The notes beneath the pieces are model-generated. The model was not told the DNA's origin and did no database searches. It saw only the letters and a list, made by a program, of their open reading frames with translations. A stretch of 64,000 bases of DNA from positions 12,723,024-12,787,023 of the forward strand of contig CM055065.1 in assembly GCA_029204045.2 (NCBI GenBank), read 5' to 3'. A program made the translations under genes and the position numbers. This stretch comes from Tillandsia leiboldiana (taxonomy: Eukaryota > Streptophyta > Magnoliopsida > Poales > Bromeliaceae). Below, piece after piece: positions 1-10,274 of this stretch (positions within the stretch are counted from its first letter, which is position 1; every line of letters begins with the position of its first letter).

Positions 1-721
1 TCTGATGTATTTATTGGAGATATCTCCCTGTTGAGTTTTGAGCTTAGTATATGAGGTTATTGTATGATTATCATTTTCGGGAGATGGACATTATTGTATT
101 ATTTCCCGTTGTACAGTGGTTGATTCTTGTTATATATCAGATTTTCATTTATAGCTCTGATATCTGTTAGCTTTAGTACTTTTCTTGCAGGTAGGACGCT
201 TCGCCTATGCAGGGTTTGGCGTGGGTGGCGGATTTGTTGGCGAGCCCGGGTCGCAGTTTCGACCCCGGGGCGTGACACCCATCGTTTTTTTTCCTTTGTT
301 TCTCCCTTTGTTTTGCAGAGTCCTCAGTGGGAGTTGCTGGCCCGTCAGCATCGGATCGAGGTAAGAGAATAGCGGACTAGATAGAGTGTCCACCCGTCAG
401 TATGCTAACTGGACTTTTGATGTACCCTTATCTTCTCAGACAGTTTTATTTTACTTTATTTTTGGGTCTGGCTTTAGCCAGCTGGTTGTATACTTGTGGT
501 GAGTTGGGAGAGATACTTGTATTTATTTACTGTTGTTCTTTACTTTATTTCCAGCTTCAGTCTGAGATGTTGTAGTTTTAGTTCAGCTCTGATTTTATGC
601 TCTTTTATTATTATCTCTTATATCTGAGCAGGTTACCAGCGCTTCGTGTACGCGGAAAATACCGTGTGCACGGCGGATCTGTAGACGGGCCCGGGTTCTG
701 GTTTACACCCGGGGCGTGACA
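1..721 (+). repeat. Fragments of old gypsy-type LTR 3' ends
   Basis: Two successive stretches each end in a GC-rich segment with GGCCCGGGT followed by GGGGCGTGACA, at about 265-275 and at 711-721. The same ending occurs at 9247-9257. The AT-rich DNA before each ending (with 'gatatctg..tagct..agta' and a 'gacgcttcg' motif) is also shared with 9121-9200 and, more decayed, with 10080-10140. I read these as diverged copies of an LTR 3' region. No LTR 5' end, primer-binding site or coding sequence goes with them. The small open frames here are GC-rich by-products. Confidence 0.5.
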
Positions 722-742
722 GACGTAGTCCGAGTGGGACCG

Positions 743-1963
743 TGTCACGCCCCGAGGGTTTTTCACGCTCGGAAGGGAAGCCGCCGATGCTCCCAAATTT
801 CTACGTATATTTTTTTTTTGAAACAAATCTCCCCCAGTGCGTGCCCAGACCCGCCGCATATACAAATTCACTCTGCAGCCAGGCAGAGTCTCCTTTGTAT
901 ATGCACGGCGTCCTGATTACAAAGTTCACACAAACATGCCTTTAACCACACTAGACCGATTGCCAATCACATACAACCATTCTCAACAACATACAATCAA
1001 TTTCCAAAAGTAATAAAGAGACCGACTATTTTCGAAAGGATAAAACCACAGGGTTTTGAAAGCGATGCCCACTCGACATCAGGTTTTAATAAAACTATTT
1101 TCGAAACCACATAAATCCTCAGAATTTGAAATCGGTGCCTACCCGGCACCAGGTTTAATAAAACTAATTTCGAAATCACATAAATCCAAAGAATTTGAAA
1201 GCGGTGCCCACACGGCACCCATATTTTTAAAACAGTTTTCACAACAGTTTCCTTGTTCCTCGTTTGTAGTTTGAAAGCGGCCAAACCAAGAAGTAAGAAC
1301 AAAATACCCATCCAAAAGAGTTATCGAATAGCCCAACATCCACATCGATCCCACGGGGGTATCGCGATCCACAACTAGCTACAATGCGTAATGAAATGAA
1401 CAAAGAAAGTAAAGTATACCGTACTGTAGCCTCTAAAGGCCAGAAGATCGCTCACGTGGCCTCACCAACGACCTAGCGCTCGACCCTGGACGGACTGGGC
1501 GAACCTGTCACGGAGTGGGGAGTCAGTGACCAGATACAATAATAAAAGCAATAAAGGCTAGAGTAAGGCAAACCACGATAAAAACCAGAGCAATCAACAA
1601 TAAAGCACCCTGTGCAAACCATACAATGCAGAACCTCGTGCAGACAATGCGATGCAGAACCTTGTGCAAACAAAATCGGGCACCTCCCCCGGCAACCACA
1701 CCGAGCACCTGCCTCGGAACCCCTGCCGAGCACCTGCCTCGGCCGCCGAGCACCCACCTCGGCATCACCGCTCACACCCCCCACCCACGGGGGCCCCCAT
1801 TCCTAACGCCACCGCTGCGTGGGGTACACGGGTCAACGTACCACTTTTCCGGAAAAGCACACCCTTGCGGTGGCCAAACCGCTAGTGTGCGTGTAGCAAA
1901 ACAAGAGCCTCGACCGAGCACCAACCTCGGTTAACCAAACCGAGCACCCACCTCGATAAACCA
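743..1963 (-). repeat. Element A 3' LTR, truncated
   Basis: This 1221-bp stretch aligns end to end with 5135-6355. It holds only the 3' part of the LTR, because homology to the right LTR stops at 'cctcgataaacca' (1963) and pol sequence follows. It carries the tRNA-like LTR hairpin at 856-904, repeated 'gagcacc.gcctcgg' units (1700-1955), and the palindrome CTTTTCCGGAAAAG at 1844-1857. Confidence 0.85.
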
Positions 1964-3000
1964 TTCCTGCTCAAAGCATCAGCTACTACATTTACTTTTC
2001 CAGGGTAATACTAAATGGACAAGTCATAGTCCTTCAGCAGCTCCAACCAACGTGTCACAAAACAACTGTTCCTATGTGAACTAAGCTTAAGGCTCAGGCG
2101 ACCCGAAACGCATCACGATGGTTTCCAAAAGGTGGTGCCTCCAAAGCTTTAAAGCGAAGACGATTGCTGCCAATTCCGAATCGCGGGTCGGGCATCGCTC
2201 ACATTCCCTGCGATTCCCGTTGCTGACACAAGGGGCCCCAAAATGTCCACTCCGCGAAGTCGAATCTCACAATTCTTAGACTAGCAAACAGCTTCTCGCG
2301 GTGGGTTGAAGAGGTCACCGATCCTGGGCTTGTTCTTCAATGTATCCTTGTCCATCTTCCTGTTGTTGGTGTGCCGGCGTAAGATTCCGTCCTTCTTTTG
2401 CACGAAGAGAACGGGTGCGCCCCCCAAGGCGACACCCTCGGCCTGATGGACTCCTTGTCTAGAATGTCTCCCAGTTGCGCCTTAAGTTCCCTTAATTCCG
2501 CAAAACCTATTCAGTAAGGCGCCTAAGTTATAGGTTGCGCGCTTGGTAGAAGCTCGAAAGGGAGGACGACCCCTCGCTCGGGGGTATCCCCGGCAGCTCA
2601 GTCGGGAAAACGTTGGAAGTAATCCTTACAACCGGGGTGTCTCTGAGCGATGCAGAGGGTCGAGTCGCTAGGCCCAAAGAAACTAGGTAACTACACCTCT
2701 GCCTGATGCCTCGTAAACCAAACCATGCCCGGCACCACGTCGCATTCCTGTTTCCCGACTTGGAGTTCCCCGTCACGACGCCACCGGTCCGCAGGCCACC
2801 TCTGCCGGCGCTGAGCAATCAGCAACAAAGGTCTCGCGATGCGTCGAGTTACCCCAGTCATACCTCCCAACCCACACAGAGCCCCCTAAAAGTCCAACAT
2901 AACTAACCCGACAACAAGGGAAAGACCACACTAACACCCTTACGAGGCTCCAACAGGTGCCAGCTAAATCGACTGGGTTACTAACAACCAGTATATCTCC
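1964..3000 (-). pseudogene. Ty3/gypsy pol remnant (protease, RT, RNase H)
   Basis: On the minus strand, broken frames give successive Ty3/gypsy landmarks. Near 2690-2750 there is an aspartic-protease C-terminal segment (DVVPGMVWFTRHQAEV, like the GMDWL..H motif). At about 2575-2660 comes the protease-RT linker (TPVVRITSNVFPTELPGIPP). At 2385-2440 there is RT start sequence (GAPVLFVQKKDG), then a segment resembling KNK.PRI.DLF at 2290-2345. At 2130-2190 is the RNase H segment ELAAIVFALKLWRHHL, and at 1970-2050 RWLELLKDYDLSI followed by PGKVNVVADALS. Integrase should follow but is absent because the sequence runs straight into the LTR. Frameshifts and stops are frequent, so the gene is dead. 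The family assignment is firm; the exact limits are not. Confidence 0.8.
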
Positions 3001-4325
3001 CCTGAGAGCAACGAACTCACCCGCACCCAACCGCCACCAACACGAGCCACCTCCACCCGTCACCAACACGAGTCACAAGCTCGGAGCATATCCACCGTCC
3101 CGGATTACCCGCTCCGACGGTCCGTCCGATCGGGGCGACGGTCAAAACTAAATTTAGGCTTCATCTCTAAGGCCTACCACAAGGTCTACCCCACAGAAAG
3201 GGCTGCGTACAAGGCATCCTAGCCGAAGTGACCAGTGCAGTCGACAGATCCCCATGACCCACACCTGCCTCTCAAGATCATCAACCCAAAATGCTCACAA
3301 CTAAGCCTCATGATTATGCCTTGGTCACGGGAAGCTGGCGACAAAACTCACAAGGTCAGGTCCTACCTCCGTCCCGGCACCGACGGGGTGTGACACTCTG
3401 ATAAACCACTAACGCTCGGTCCCAATCCGTTGCCCCTCCAAGCACCGGGCATCGAATCAAGCGATAAAACTCCAAACCAAACAGCGACACCCCCACCAGG
3501 GAATTTCTAAGCTCAAAGCCCACTAAAACAGAGGCCTCCGGGTACAATCGACTACCCATCTGAGACCTAACGGGTCGAAAAGAAAACATGCAACAAAAAT
3601 AGCGAGAAAGACCTGTCCAAAAAGGTTGCCTAGGTTTTCCAAGCGCACTCGAGGGAACACGCGCTCGCTCGCCCGTAGGACAACCTAACTGACCCTCTTG
3701 TGCAAAACGCAGGAATTCGACCCAGAGCTACCGGGCATCACCCAGCGTCCAAAGGTAAACCCCCTAATAAAAAGTCGCCACTTATGCGCACTTGTGTAAA
3801 GCGAGACACAACCTCTCCATCCAAAATCGAGCCCAAACGAACAAGATTTACTAGCCCTGGGGGTCTCATTTCTCAATCCAAAGGGGAACCCCAAGACCCC
3901 CATCACGTCGATCTCTACCACCATCGCAGTGTCTACAGTAAAAAGCCGAACTATGGGTAACAACCGTAGGGGAAGAGTCCTCGTTCCCACCCCTACCTTG
4001 TCCAAGATGCAAAACGAATCGGTCGACTAGCCTCTGTAGCCTAACACCCGAAGACCCAGAAGGTACAAGTTTAGACAAAAGGCTATCCAGTTACTCACGA
4101 CCGACAAAACGGCCGACACACTAACAAACACCGGTGGGTTACATTACCCCCCGCCACCGTTACTAACGATGATCGGAACGTCGGCGGAGGAAAGGGGTTC
4201 GGGAAAACGAAAGCCGGCGCAGCGATCTGCGGTACTAACAGCCGCAGCAAGTGCACGAACACCGTCAGCAGACCCACCGTGTCCTGTACTGGTTGCCAAT
4301 CCACTGATTCACAGCAACCATCAAG
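3001..4325 (-). other. Internal region of element A, mostly non-coding
   Basis: No convincing protein domain is visible here. The part from about 3830 to 4325 is homologous, in reverse complement, to 60250-60790 inside element H. In both copies a short frame is conserved that contains RTLPLRLLP (about 3960-4000 minus; 60635-60665 plus). Since H also lacks a recognisable pol beyond this point, this may be a shared leader or non-autonomous internal sequence rather than a gene. A gag relic cannot be excluded. Confidence 0.5.
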
Positions 4326-4330
4326 GCCTC

Positions 4331-4507
4331 TGTGACACCCCAGGAATTTGGATTAGTCCTATATATAAATGATATAATAGGACTAAATCTCTCAACCCGG
4401 CTATAGCATTTTGGATGGTAGCAAGATCCAAGAGGTTGTGAGAGTTAAGCGTGCTAGAGCTAGAGTAGTTCTAGGATGGGTGACCCCCTGGGAAGTGGGG
4501 CGTCATA
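4331..4507 (+). repeat. TRIM 5' LTR
   Basis: 177 bp, nearly identical to 4730-4906. It contains a TATA-like 'tatatataaatgatat' at about 4368-4384. Confidence 0.93.
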
Positions 4508-4508
4508 G

Positions 4509-4523
4509 TTGGTATCAGAGCCA
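4509..4523 (+). promoter_or_regulatory. TRIM primer-binding site
   Basis: TTGGTATCAGAGCC begins two bases after the LTR. It matches the complement of the 3' end of plant initiator tRNA-Met, the usual primer for reverse transcription. Confidence 0.9.
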
Positions 4524-4715
4524 TTCACCAGCCGGAAATGTGAGATGAGTCTCGGCTGAGCCAGGATTATATAGCGGGTAGAGCGAGGTTCCCCGGCTAA
4601 TGACCGTTGTGAGTGGAGTGTAGCTCCTCACAAGGTCGGCTAAGGCTAGCGAGACGAGTCTCACATCGCCTGGTGCTTGTGAGTGTGCTTGAGCCTGACG
4701 TGGACGTCAGGGCTT

Positions 4716-4729
4716 AAAGGGGGGAAGAA
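4716..4729 (+). promoter_or_regulatory. TRIM polypurine tract
   Basis: AAAGGGGGGAAGAA lies directly before the right LTR, where plus-strand DNA synthesis would be primed. Confidence 0.85.
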
Positions 4730-4906
4730 TGTGACACCCCCGGAATTTGGATTAGTCCTATATATAAATGATATAATAGGACTAAATCTCTCAACCCGGC
4801 TATAGCATTTTGGATGGTAGCAAGATCCAAGAGGTTGTGAGAGTTAAGCGTGCTAGAGCTAGAGTAGTTCTAGGATGGGTGACCCCCTGGGAAGTGGGGC
4901 GTCATA
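4730..4906 (+). repeat. TRIM 3' LTR
   Basis: 177 bp, nearly identical to 4331-4507, followed by the target duplication GCCTC. Confidence 0.93.
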
Positions 4907-5114
4907 GCCTCGGTGGCAGCCGGTCCTGACCCCAACCTCCAAGTTAACTCGACTACACCAGCACATCACCCGAACTAAACCAAAAAAACAACCTTAACAA
5001 TCCCGCACTCTCGCACCTCTACGCATCTACACCTTGATCATTTCATTGGTTAGTAGCTAGTGATGATGTACCCCATGGATGTTGGACAGTGTCTACTGTG
5101 GTTAAAGTTGTTTT

Positions 5115-5126
5115 TCTCTGATACCA
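5115..5126 (-). promoter_or_regulatory. Element A primer-binding site
   Basis: On the minus strand TGGTATCAGAGA lies nine bases downstream of the LTR end (GGGGCGTGACA, ending at 5135). It is complementary to initiator tRNA-Met. The same spacing and sequence occur in element H at 59751. Confidence 0.85.
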
Positions 5127-5134
5127 TCTTAATC

Positions 5135-8100
5135 TGTCACGCCCCGAGGGTTTTTCACGCGCGGAAGGGAAGCCGCCGATGCTCCCAAATTTCTACATAT
5201 ATTTTTTTTTTTGAAACAAATCTCCCCCAGTGCGTGCCCAGACCCGCCGCATATACAAATTCACTCTGCAGCCAGGCAGAGTCTCCTTTGTATATGCACG
5301 GCGTCCTGATTACAAAGTTCACACAAACATGCCTTTAACCACACTAGACTGATTGCCAATCACATACAACCATTCTCAACAACATACAATCAATTTCCAC
5401 ATGTAATAAAGAGGCCGACTATTTTCGAAAGGATAAAACCATAGGGTTTTGAAAGCGATGCCCACTTGACATCAGGTTTTAATAAAACTATTTTCGAAAC
5501 CACATAAATCCTCAAAATTTGAAATCGGTGCCTACCCGGCACCAGGTTTAATAAAACTAATTTCGAAATCACATAAATCCACAGAATTTGAAAGCGGTGC
5601 CCACACGGAGCTATATTTTTAAAACAGTTTTCACAACAGTTTCCTTGTTCCTCGTTTGTAGTTTGAAAGCGGCCAAACCAAGAAGTAAGAACAAAATACC
5701 CATCCAAAAGAGTTATCGAATAGCCCAACATCCACATCGATCCCACGGGGGTATCGCGATCCACAACTAGCTACAATGCGTAATGAAATGAACAAAGAAA
5801 GTAAAGTATACCGTACTGTAGCCTCTAAAGGCCAGAAGATCGCTCACGTGGCCTCACCAACGACCTAGCGCTCGACCCTGGACGGACTGGGCGAACCTGT
5901 CACGGAGTGGGGAGTCAGTGACCAGATACAATAATAAAAGCAATAAGGGCTAGAGTAAGGCAAACCACGATAAAAACCAGAGCAATCAACAATAAAGCAC
6001 CCTGTGCAAACCATACAATGCAGAACCTCGTGCAGACAATGCGATGCAGAACCTTGTGCAAACAAAACCGGGCACCTCCCCCGGCAACCACACCGAGCAC
6101 CTGCCTCGGAACCCCTGCCGAGCACCTGCCTCGGCCGCCGAGCACCCACCTCGGCATCACCGCTCACACCCCCCACCCACGGCGGCCCCCATTCCTAACG
6201 CCACCGCTGCGTGGGGTACACGGGTCAACGTACCACTTTTCCGGAAAAGCACACCCTTGCGGTGGCCAAACCGCCGGTGTGCGTGTAGCAAAACAAGAGC
6301 CTCGACCGAGCACCAACCTCGGTTAACCAAACCGAGCACCCACCTCGATAAACCAGACCGAGCACCAGCCTCGGCCATCTCCCAGATCATGGTGTGTCGT
6401 CGAGCATAGCGACCCTTAGTCGTCATAAACGTGGTGATAATAAAAACGTAAGCATAAATGGGGTTAGTACCCTTTTAACGTGTCAAACCTTTGCTCTTAC
6501 CAATTGTCCTCGTCTCCCGACTCAATAACTGTCGGGGAAAGGAACCCACCTTTCAACGTCCGACTGGTCACACTGTTCGTCGTCCTCATCGCTCGCATGC
6601 TCCGAACAATCCTACTGTTGTTCGGAGGGGCAATCTGCCCATCTAGTCTCCCACCACGACGTTCATTAAACCCGGAGGTCCACGTCACCCCTTACAAGAT
6701 ATAAATAACAATAACGGAAACATGCACAAAGATATTCCAAGGGGTACCCACCTGGAGCGCGAAGGAGAAGAAGGTGTGCGAAAAATTCCAGTTAAAACAC
6801 TCCCACCTTGTGCCCGAAAAAGTTACATTAAGGAATAAAGTTAAATACGTCGTCGTGGTCAAAAACACTCAAAAACGGGGCGAAACGGGCCAAAAACGGA
6901 GCTTCCGGGCTCTCCGGCTGCAGTCTGGTGCACGGGTCCAGGCGTGGACCGGGTTCACGGCTTAGAGGAAGTGGCAGCGTAAACCGGGCTCACCCCGGGG
7001 GCGTGCACCAATCGGAATGGGCCGGGCCGGTGCACGACAGAGCGCGCACCAGGCTCACGCGCTCCCTGTCGCGGCGGCAGCGCCGGGTGCACGCCTGGCG
7101 CGTGCACCGCGCGGCCTGGGCCGGGCTGGCGCACGCGCCCGTGAGCCGGGTCCTCACTACCGGGCTGCGGGGGCGTGCGCCGGGTGCACGCTTGGCGCGT
7201 GCACCGCGCAGCCTGGGCTGGGCTGGTGCACGCGCCCGTGCGCCGGGTCCGCCCCTCCTGGCCGTGTGGGCGTGCGGCGGGTGCACGGGTGGCCTGGTGG
7301 ACCGCGCGGCCTGAAGCCGTACGGAAGGGAACAGTAAACCCTATTTTCGCCCCCCCCGCGGCTCCGGTTTCGCGATTTCAACTCCGTTTTCGCTCCCGTG
7401 CGACTCCGGCGACGACCCCGCGGGCATGATAACGGCGACGGCGGCCTCCCGTTCAACGACAGCGGCGGCCTCCCGTTCAACACCTTGTATTACCCACGAC
7501 AACAACAAAAGGAAAACCTCATATCGAAAAAATAACCGGGGAGACCCGAACCGCTCACCATGTTTTCGCCGGTGGGGGAGAAGGAGGAAAGAGGGTCGCC
7601 CGTTCCTCGCTCGATCAATCTCGCAGAAAGGCATCTCCCCATCTCGCGTCTCATTTCCTGCGCCGCTTCTTGAAAAGAGAGGAAAATATGGATTGGGGTT
7701 CCCCTTTTTCTTTCTTAAAAGCGTCGCCTTAAATCCTAGCCGTCAAGAGAGAGAAAACCAAGGGGGAAAAACCTACGGCGCCCGGTTTCAAGGAAACCCT
7801 AAAAACAACCGGCGGCTAAGATTGTCTCAAAAAGCGTGTCAATCGCCCGCACGAATCCCAGAGCGCCTAAAGGGGTCCAAACTTCAAAATTAAATTCTGG
7901 GAGATCCCGGGGTCGGAATTCAAATCCGATCGCGCCACCGTTCTCCGTTTCGCGAGCTCTAACACCTAAAAATACTCGCGCGTCCCGACGGTCTGCCCAG
8001 AAGTTCTCGAATTTCAACCCCTCCTTAATCAACTGACAAAAAGTATTCAATTAGGACCCGAAACGGAAACCGTAAGATCGAGATACCGCCAAATAAATAA

Positions 8101-8416
8101 AATAATCCACTGACATAAAAAGATGAAAGGTCCGGTCACCGCAGGATCCCGTCCGATTGCCTCGAAAAGCGTGCCAGCCACTTAGCACGGGTTTCGATGC
8201 ACCACTCAAAGCAAACGCTTTGACCCCCATTCCGGGAGATCCGTAAATCGGAAACCGAATCCGTTCGCTTTGCCATCCTTCATTTTTCGAGCTCAATCGC
8301 AGAAAAATACTCACGGTCCAGGCCAGTCCATTGCAGAAACATAGTGAAAAGTTTTCCTAAGTCCCGTCAAAATAAAAGGGAGGCATAAAAGGGCAAGGGA
8401 ACGCCGGGACTCTACG
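5135..8416 (-). repeat. Element A 5' LTR (~3.3 kb)
   Basis: The LTR runs from 8416 (minus-strand start CGTAGAGTCCCGGC, compare TGTAGTGTCTCGAC in E) to 5135 (GGGGCGTGACA). The first base departs from the canonical TG. Internally it has a GC-rich island (6920-7330), the palindrome CTTTTCCGGAAAAG at 6236-6249, and the LTR 3' hairpin at 5249-5297. Two similar stretches (about 7900-7990 and 8200-8320) share 'gatctccc', 'gcgatcgga/gcgaacgga' and 'gagctcg' motifs, so part of the LTR is internally repeated. The open frames in it are GC-driven and not credible genes. Confidence 0.75.
7083..7250. repeat. GC-rich direct repeat within element A LTR
   Basis: Two ~95-bp units, each beginning 'gccgggtgcacgc.tggcgcg' and ending 'cgcccgtg.gccgggtcc', lie next to each other. 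GC-rich islands also occur in the LTRs of E, F and G. Confidence 0.8.
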
Positions 8417-8421
8417 GATCG

Positions 8422-8634
8422 CCTACGTAAGTCCTGACCCATTGCGGGTATGTGGTTGTAGGTAGGCGCAAGTTTGACTGGACCCTCGCACCCCTCGAGT
8501 GCCGCTCCGGAGCTAGGCCTGTTACTTATCTTTCACAGCTTGTCGACGTAGTCCGAGTGGGACCGCCTACGTAAGTCCTGACCTAGTGCGGGTATGTGGT
8601 TGTAGGTAGGTGCAAGTTTGACTGGACCCTATGT
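8422..8634 (+). repeat. Interrupted tandem duplication at the element A target
   Basis: A ~65-bp stretch starting 'cctacgtaagtcctgacc' occurs at 8422-8488 and again at 8566-8634. The second copy is preceded by a 21-bp sequence (8545-8565, 'gacgtagtcc...gaccg') that also ends at the left border of element A (722-742). Removing element A restores two tandem copies of a ~144-bp unit. Confidence 0.75.
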
Positions 8635-9257
8635 GGCAGTCAGTATGATTGGGTTGATTCAGTATATTGGGATAGAGTCGATGCATCATTTTCATCTGTA
8701 TCACCCTTTGAGCACAGTAGTTAGAGGCATAGTAGCTATAGAGTTATTTCTAGCTTTTCTTTTCTTTCAGCTTTCCTGTTATTTTATGTCTCTAGTAGAC
8801 TTAGTCGGCAGACCGTTGGTCTTGGAGACGGTACCCACTAAGAACTACGTGACGGTGTAGTTCTCACACCCTTTGTTGGTGATAGTTTTTCCTGGGGCAT
8901 TTACTTCTGTTGCTGCACCTGCTGATCGAGGTAAGGGAGTCGCGAGCTAGTTCTCTACCCGCCCTTGGAGTGTAGCTGTACCTCTTTTGGAGCTTTATAG
9001 TACAGTCTGCTGGATTATTGTATGTTGTTACCTTTGAGTGTTTTATTTTGAGAGACTTATGTATTGTGAGGTTCAGACTTGTACTATTTGGAGTTGTATT
9101 TTTTTTATGTTTCAGTAGTTTACTTTTCAGCTCCGATATCTGTATAGCTGTAGTATTATCTTTCGCAGATTAGACGCTTCGTCTATGCGGGGCTTCCCGT
9201 ATAGGCGGCGGATCGGTTGGCGGGCCCGGGTCGCAGGTTTCGATCCCGGGGCGTGAC
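8635..9257 (+). repeat. LTR 3'-end fragment ending GGGGCGTGACA
   Basis: Similar to 300-721 in order and content: 'gatcgaggtaag' near 8926, 'gatatctgtatagctg' near 9135, 'gacgcttcgtctatgc' near 9170, then GGGCCCGGGTCGCAGG and GGGGCGTGACA at 9247-9257. No coding sequence. Confidence 0.55.
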
Positions 9258-9966
9258 ATCCTGCACTGAAACGCGACGAAAATAAGATGAAAATGGCTAC
9301 AAGTGTTCTTCCACCCCCTGTGTGGCTATAAACACCACAGTGGCTCCCCCAAATTCCACCCCAGAAGAAGAATAAGAAGAAGATGATGATGATGAAGAGC
9401 TAGGCTCAGGTTAGCTCAGGAAAATGGCTAAGTCGAAAAATTCCGAAATTGTGGAGAATAGGGTAATTTATAGGCCAAAAACTATCTGCAAATAGGGTTT
9501 TGGGGACAACCACGGGGTAGCACAGCCGGCCGAGGGAGGGGAGAGAGGCGGGACACGCGGCAGCCATCCCCGCGCGCGCCTCACGATCCGCCCCACCGCA
9601 TTGCGCCACGCGGCACAACGCGGTTGGGTGGGCGCCCGCCAATCGCGGTGTGGCGCCTTTCCGCCCGCCCGTGGGTGCAAGCGCGTCGCGCCTGTCAGCG
9701 CGCCCCACGCGTCGCTGTCGGGCCAATCATAGCCCGACACGTGGCGTCATGATTTTTGGCTGCGCCTGTTGCACACGCCCGGCTTCATAGACCGGCCTGC
9801 ATTGAATTGGGCTCATTTGGCCCAATTAGCCTATTTTGGCTAATTTTTGCGCGCTGAGTCCGTTTTTCGCGTCCGTTTGCCACGTTACGGATCCGATACA
9901 TCAGTAATAGGTGTTTTCTCACCACGGACAACCCGATCAAGTAACATGGGAATTCGGGTCACCACA
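9258..9966 (-). repeat. Gypsy LTR U3 fragment with TATA box
   Basis: Read on the minus strand, this is homologous to LTR F: 'tccgtggtgagaaaacacctattactg' near 9905-9940 corresponds to 31228-31252. It continues through a GC-rich island with G-box and CCAAT-type motifs (9630-9660 and 9715-9745) to a TATA box (CCTATAAATT, about 9464-9473). The proposed LTR start TGTGGTGACC is at 9966. The small frames here are not credible genes. Confidence 0.65.
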
Positions 9967-10200
9967 GTAGTTCTATACAGTTCTACTTATATATTTTATA
10001 TTGTGAAAAATGATTATATATTGTGAATGTTGTATCAGATGTATAGTATATTTTTTATTATTTTAGTAGTTTTATTACAATTCTAATATCTGTTTAGTAT
10101 TGATAAATACTATCTTTATAGGTCAGATACTTCGTATATATGCATTTTTTTCGTACGCCTACCTGACTCAGGCGCAACATTTGTACTCATTGTTCAATTC
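9967..10200 (+). repeat. Decayed AT-rich LTR fragment
   Basis: AT-rich sequence with 'ctaatatctgtttagta' and 'cagatacttcgtatat' that parallels 9130-9200. It appears to be another, older copy of the LTR 3' region. Nothing else is recognisable. Confidence 0.35.
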
Positions 10201-10274
10201 CAGCAGTTGTTGAACATCATTCTTTTCTTATCTTATTTTTTGTTAATTTTTTTTTTCTTTTGCTTTTAGTTTTA

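Larger units (their letters stand above)
4331..4906 (+). mobile_element. Complete TRIM (miniature LTR retrotransposon)
   Basis: A 576-bp element with two 177-bp LTRs (4331-4507 and 4730-4906) that differ at only about one or two positions. They start TGTGACACCCC and end GGGGCGTCATA. Immediately inside the left LTR is a primer-binding site complementary to initiator tRNA-Met, and just before the right LTR is a purine tract (AAAGGGGGGAAGAA). The internal region is 222 bp and has no ORF. Perfect 5-bp duplications, GCCTC, flank it at 4326-4330 and 4907-4911. All marks of a terminal-repeat retrotransposon in miniature are present. It must be mobilised by proteins of another element. A homologous site without the insertion is at about 60270-60310. 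Confidence 0.95.
743..8416 (-). mobile_element. Ty3/gypsy element A, internally deleted
   Basis: The element is on the minus strand. Its 3' LTR starts at 743 with TGTCACGCCCC (the complement of the LTR end GGGGCGTGACA) and its 5' LTR spans 5135-8416. The two LTRs match over 743-1963 and 5135-6355, 1221 bp each, with few differences. A primer-binding site complementary to initiator tRNA-Met lies just inside the 5' LTR. Protease and reverse transcriptase remnants are present, but integrase and the first part of the 3' LTR are gone: the RNase H remnant joins the middle of the LTR at about 1963. The flanking 5-mers are GACCG (738-742) and GATCG (8417-8421), a likely target-site duplication with one change. 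A TRIM has inserted into the internal region. Confidence 0.8.

Noticed and set aside
722..742. 21-bp duplication taken as the target duplication of element A
   Set aside because: LTR retrotransposons of this type make 5-bp duplications. The longer repeat is explained by a tandem duplication in the target.
4509..4523. tRNA gene near the TGGTATCAGAGCC sequences
   Set aside because: These are primer-binding sites complementary to the tRNA 3' end. No cloverleaf or Pol III boxes are present.
5390..5764. 124-codon minus-strand ORF in the element A LTR
   Set aside because: Its counterpart in the other LTR is broken differently, and it overlaps the LTR 3' region with no domain.
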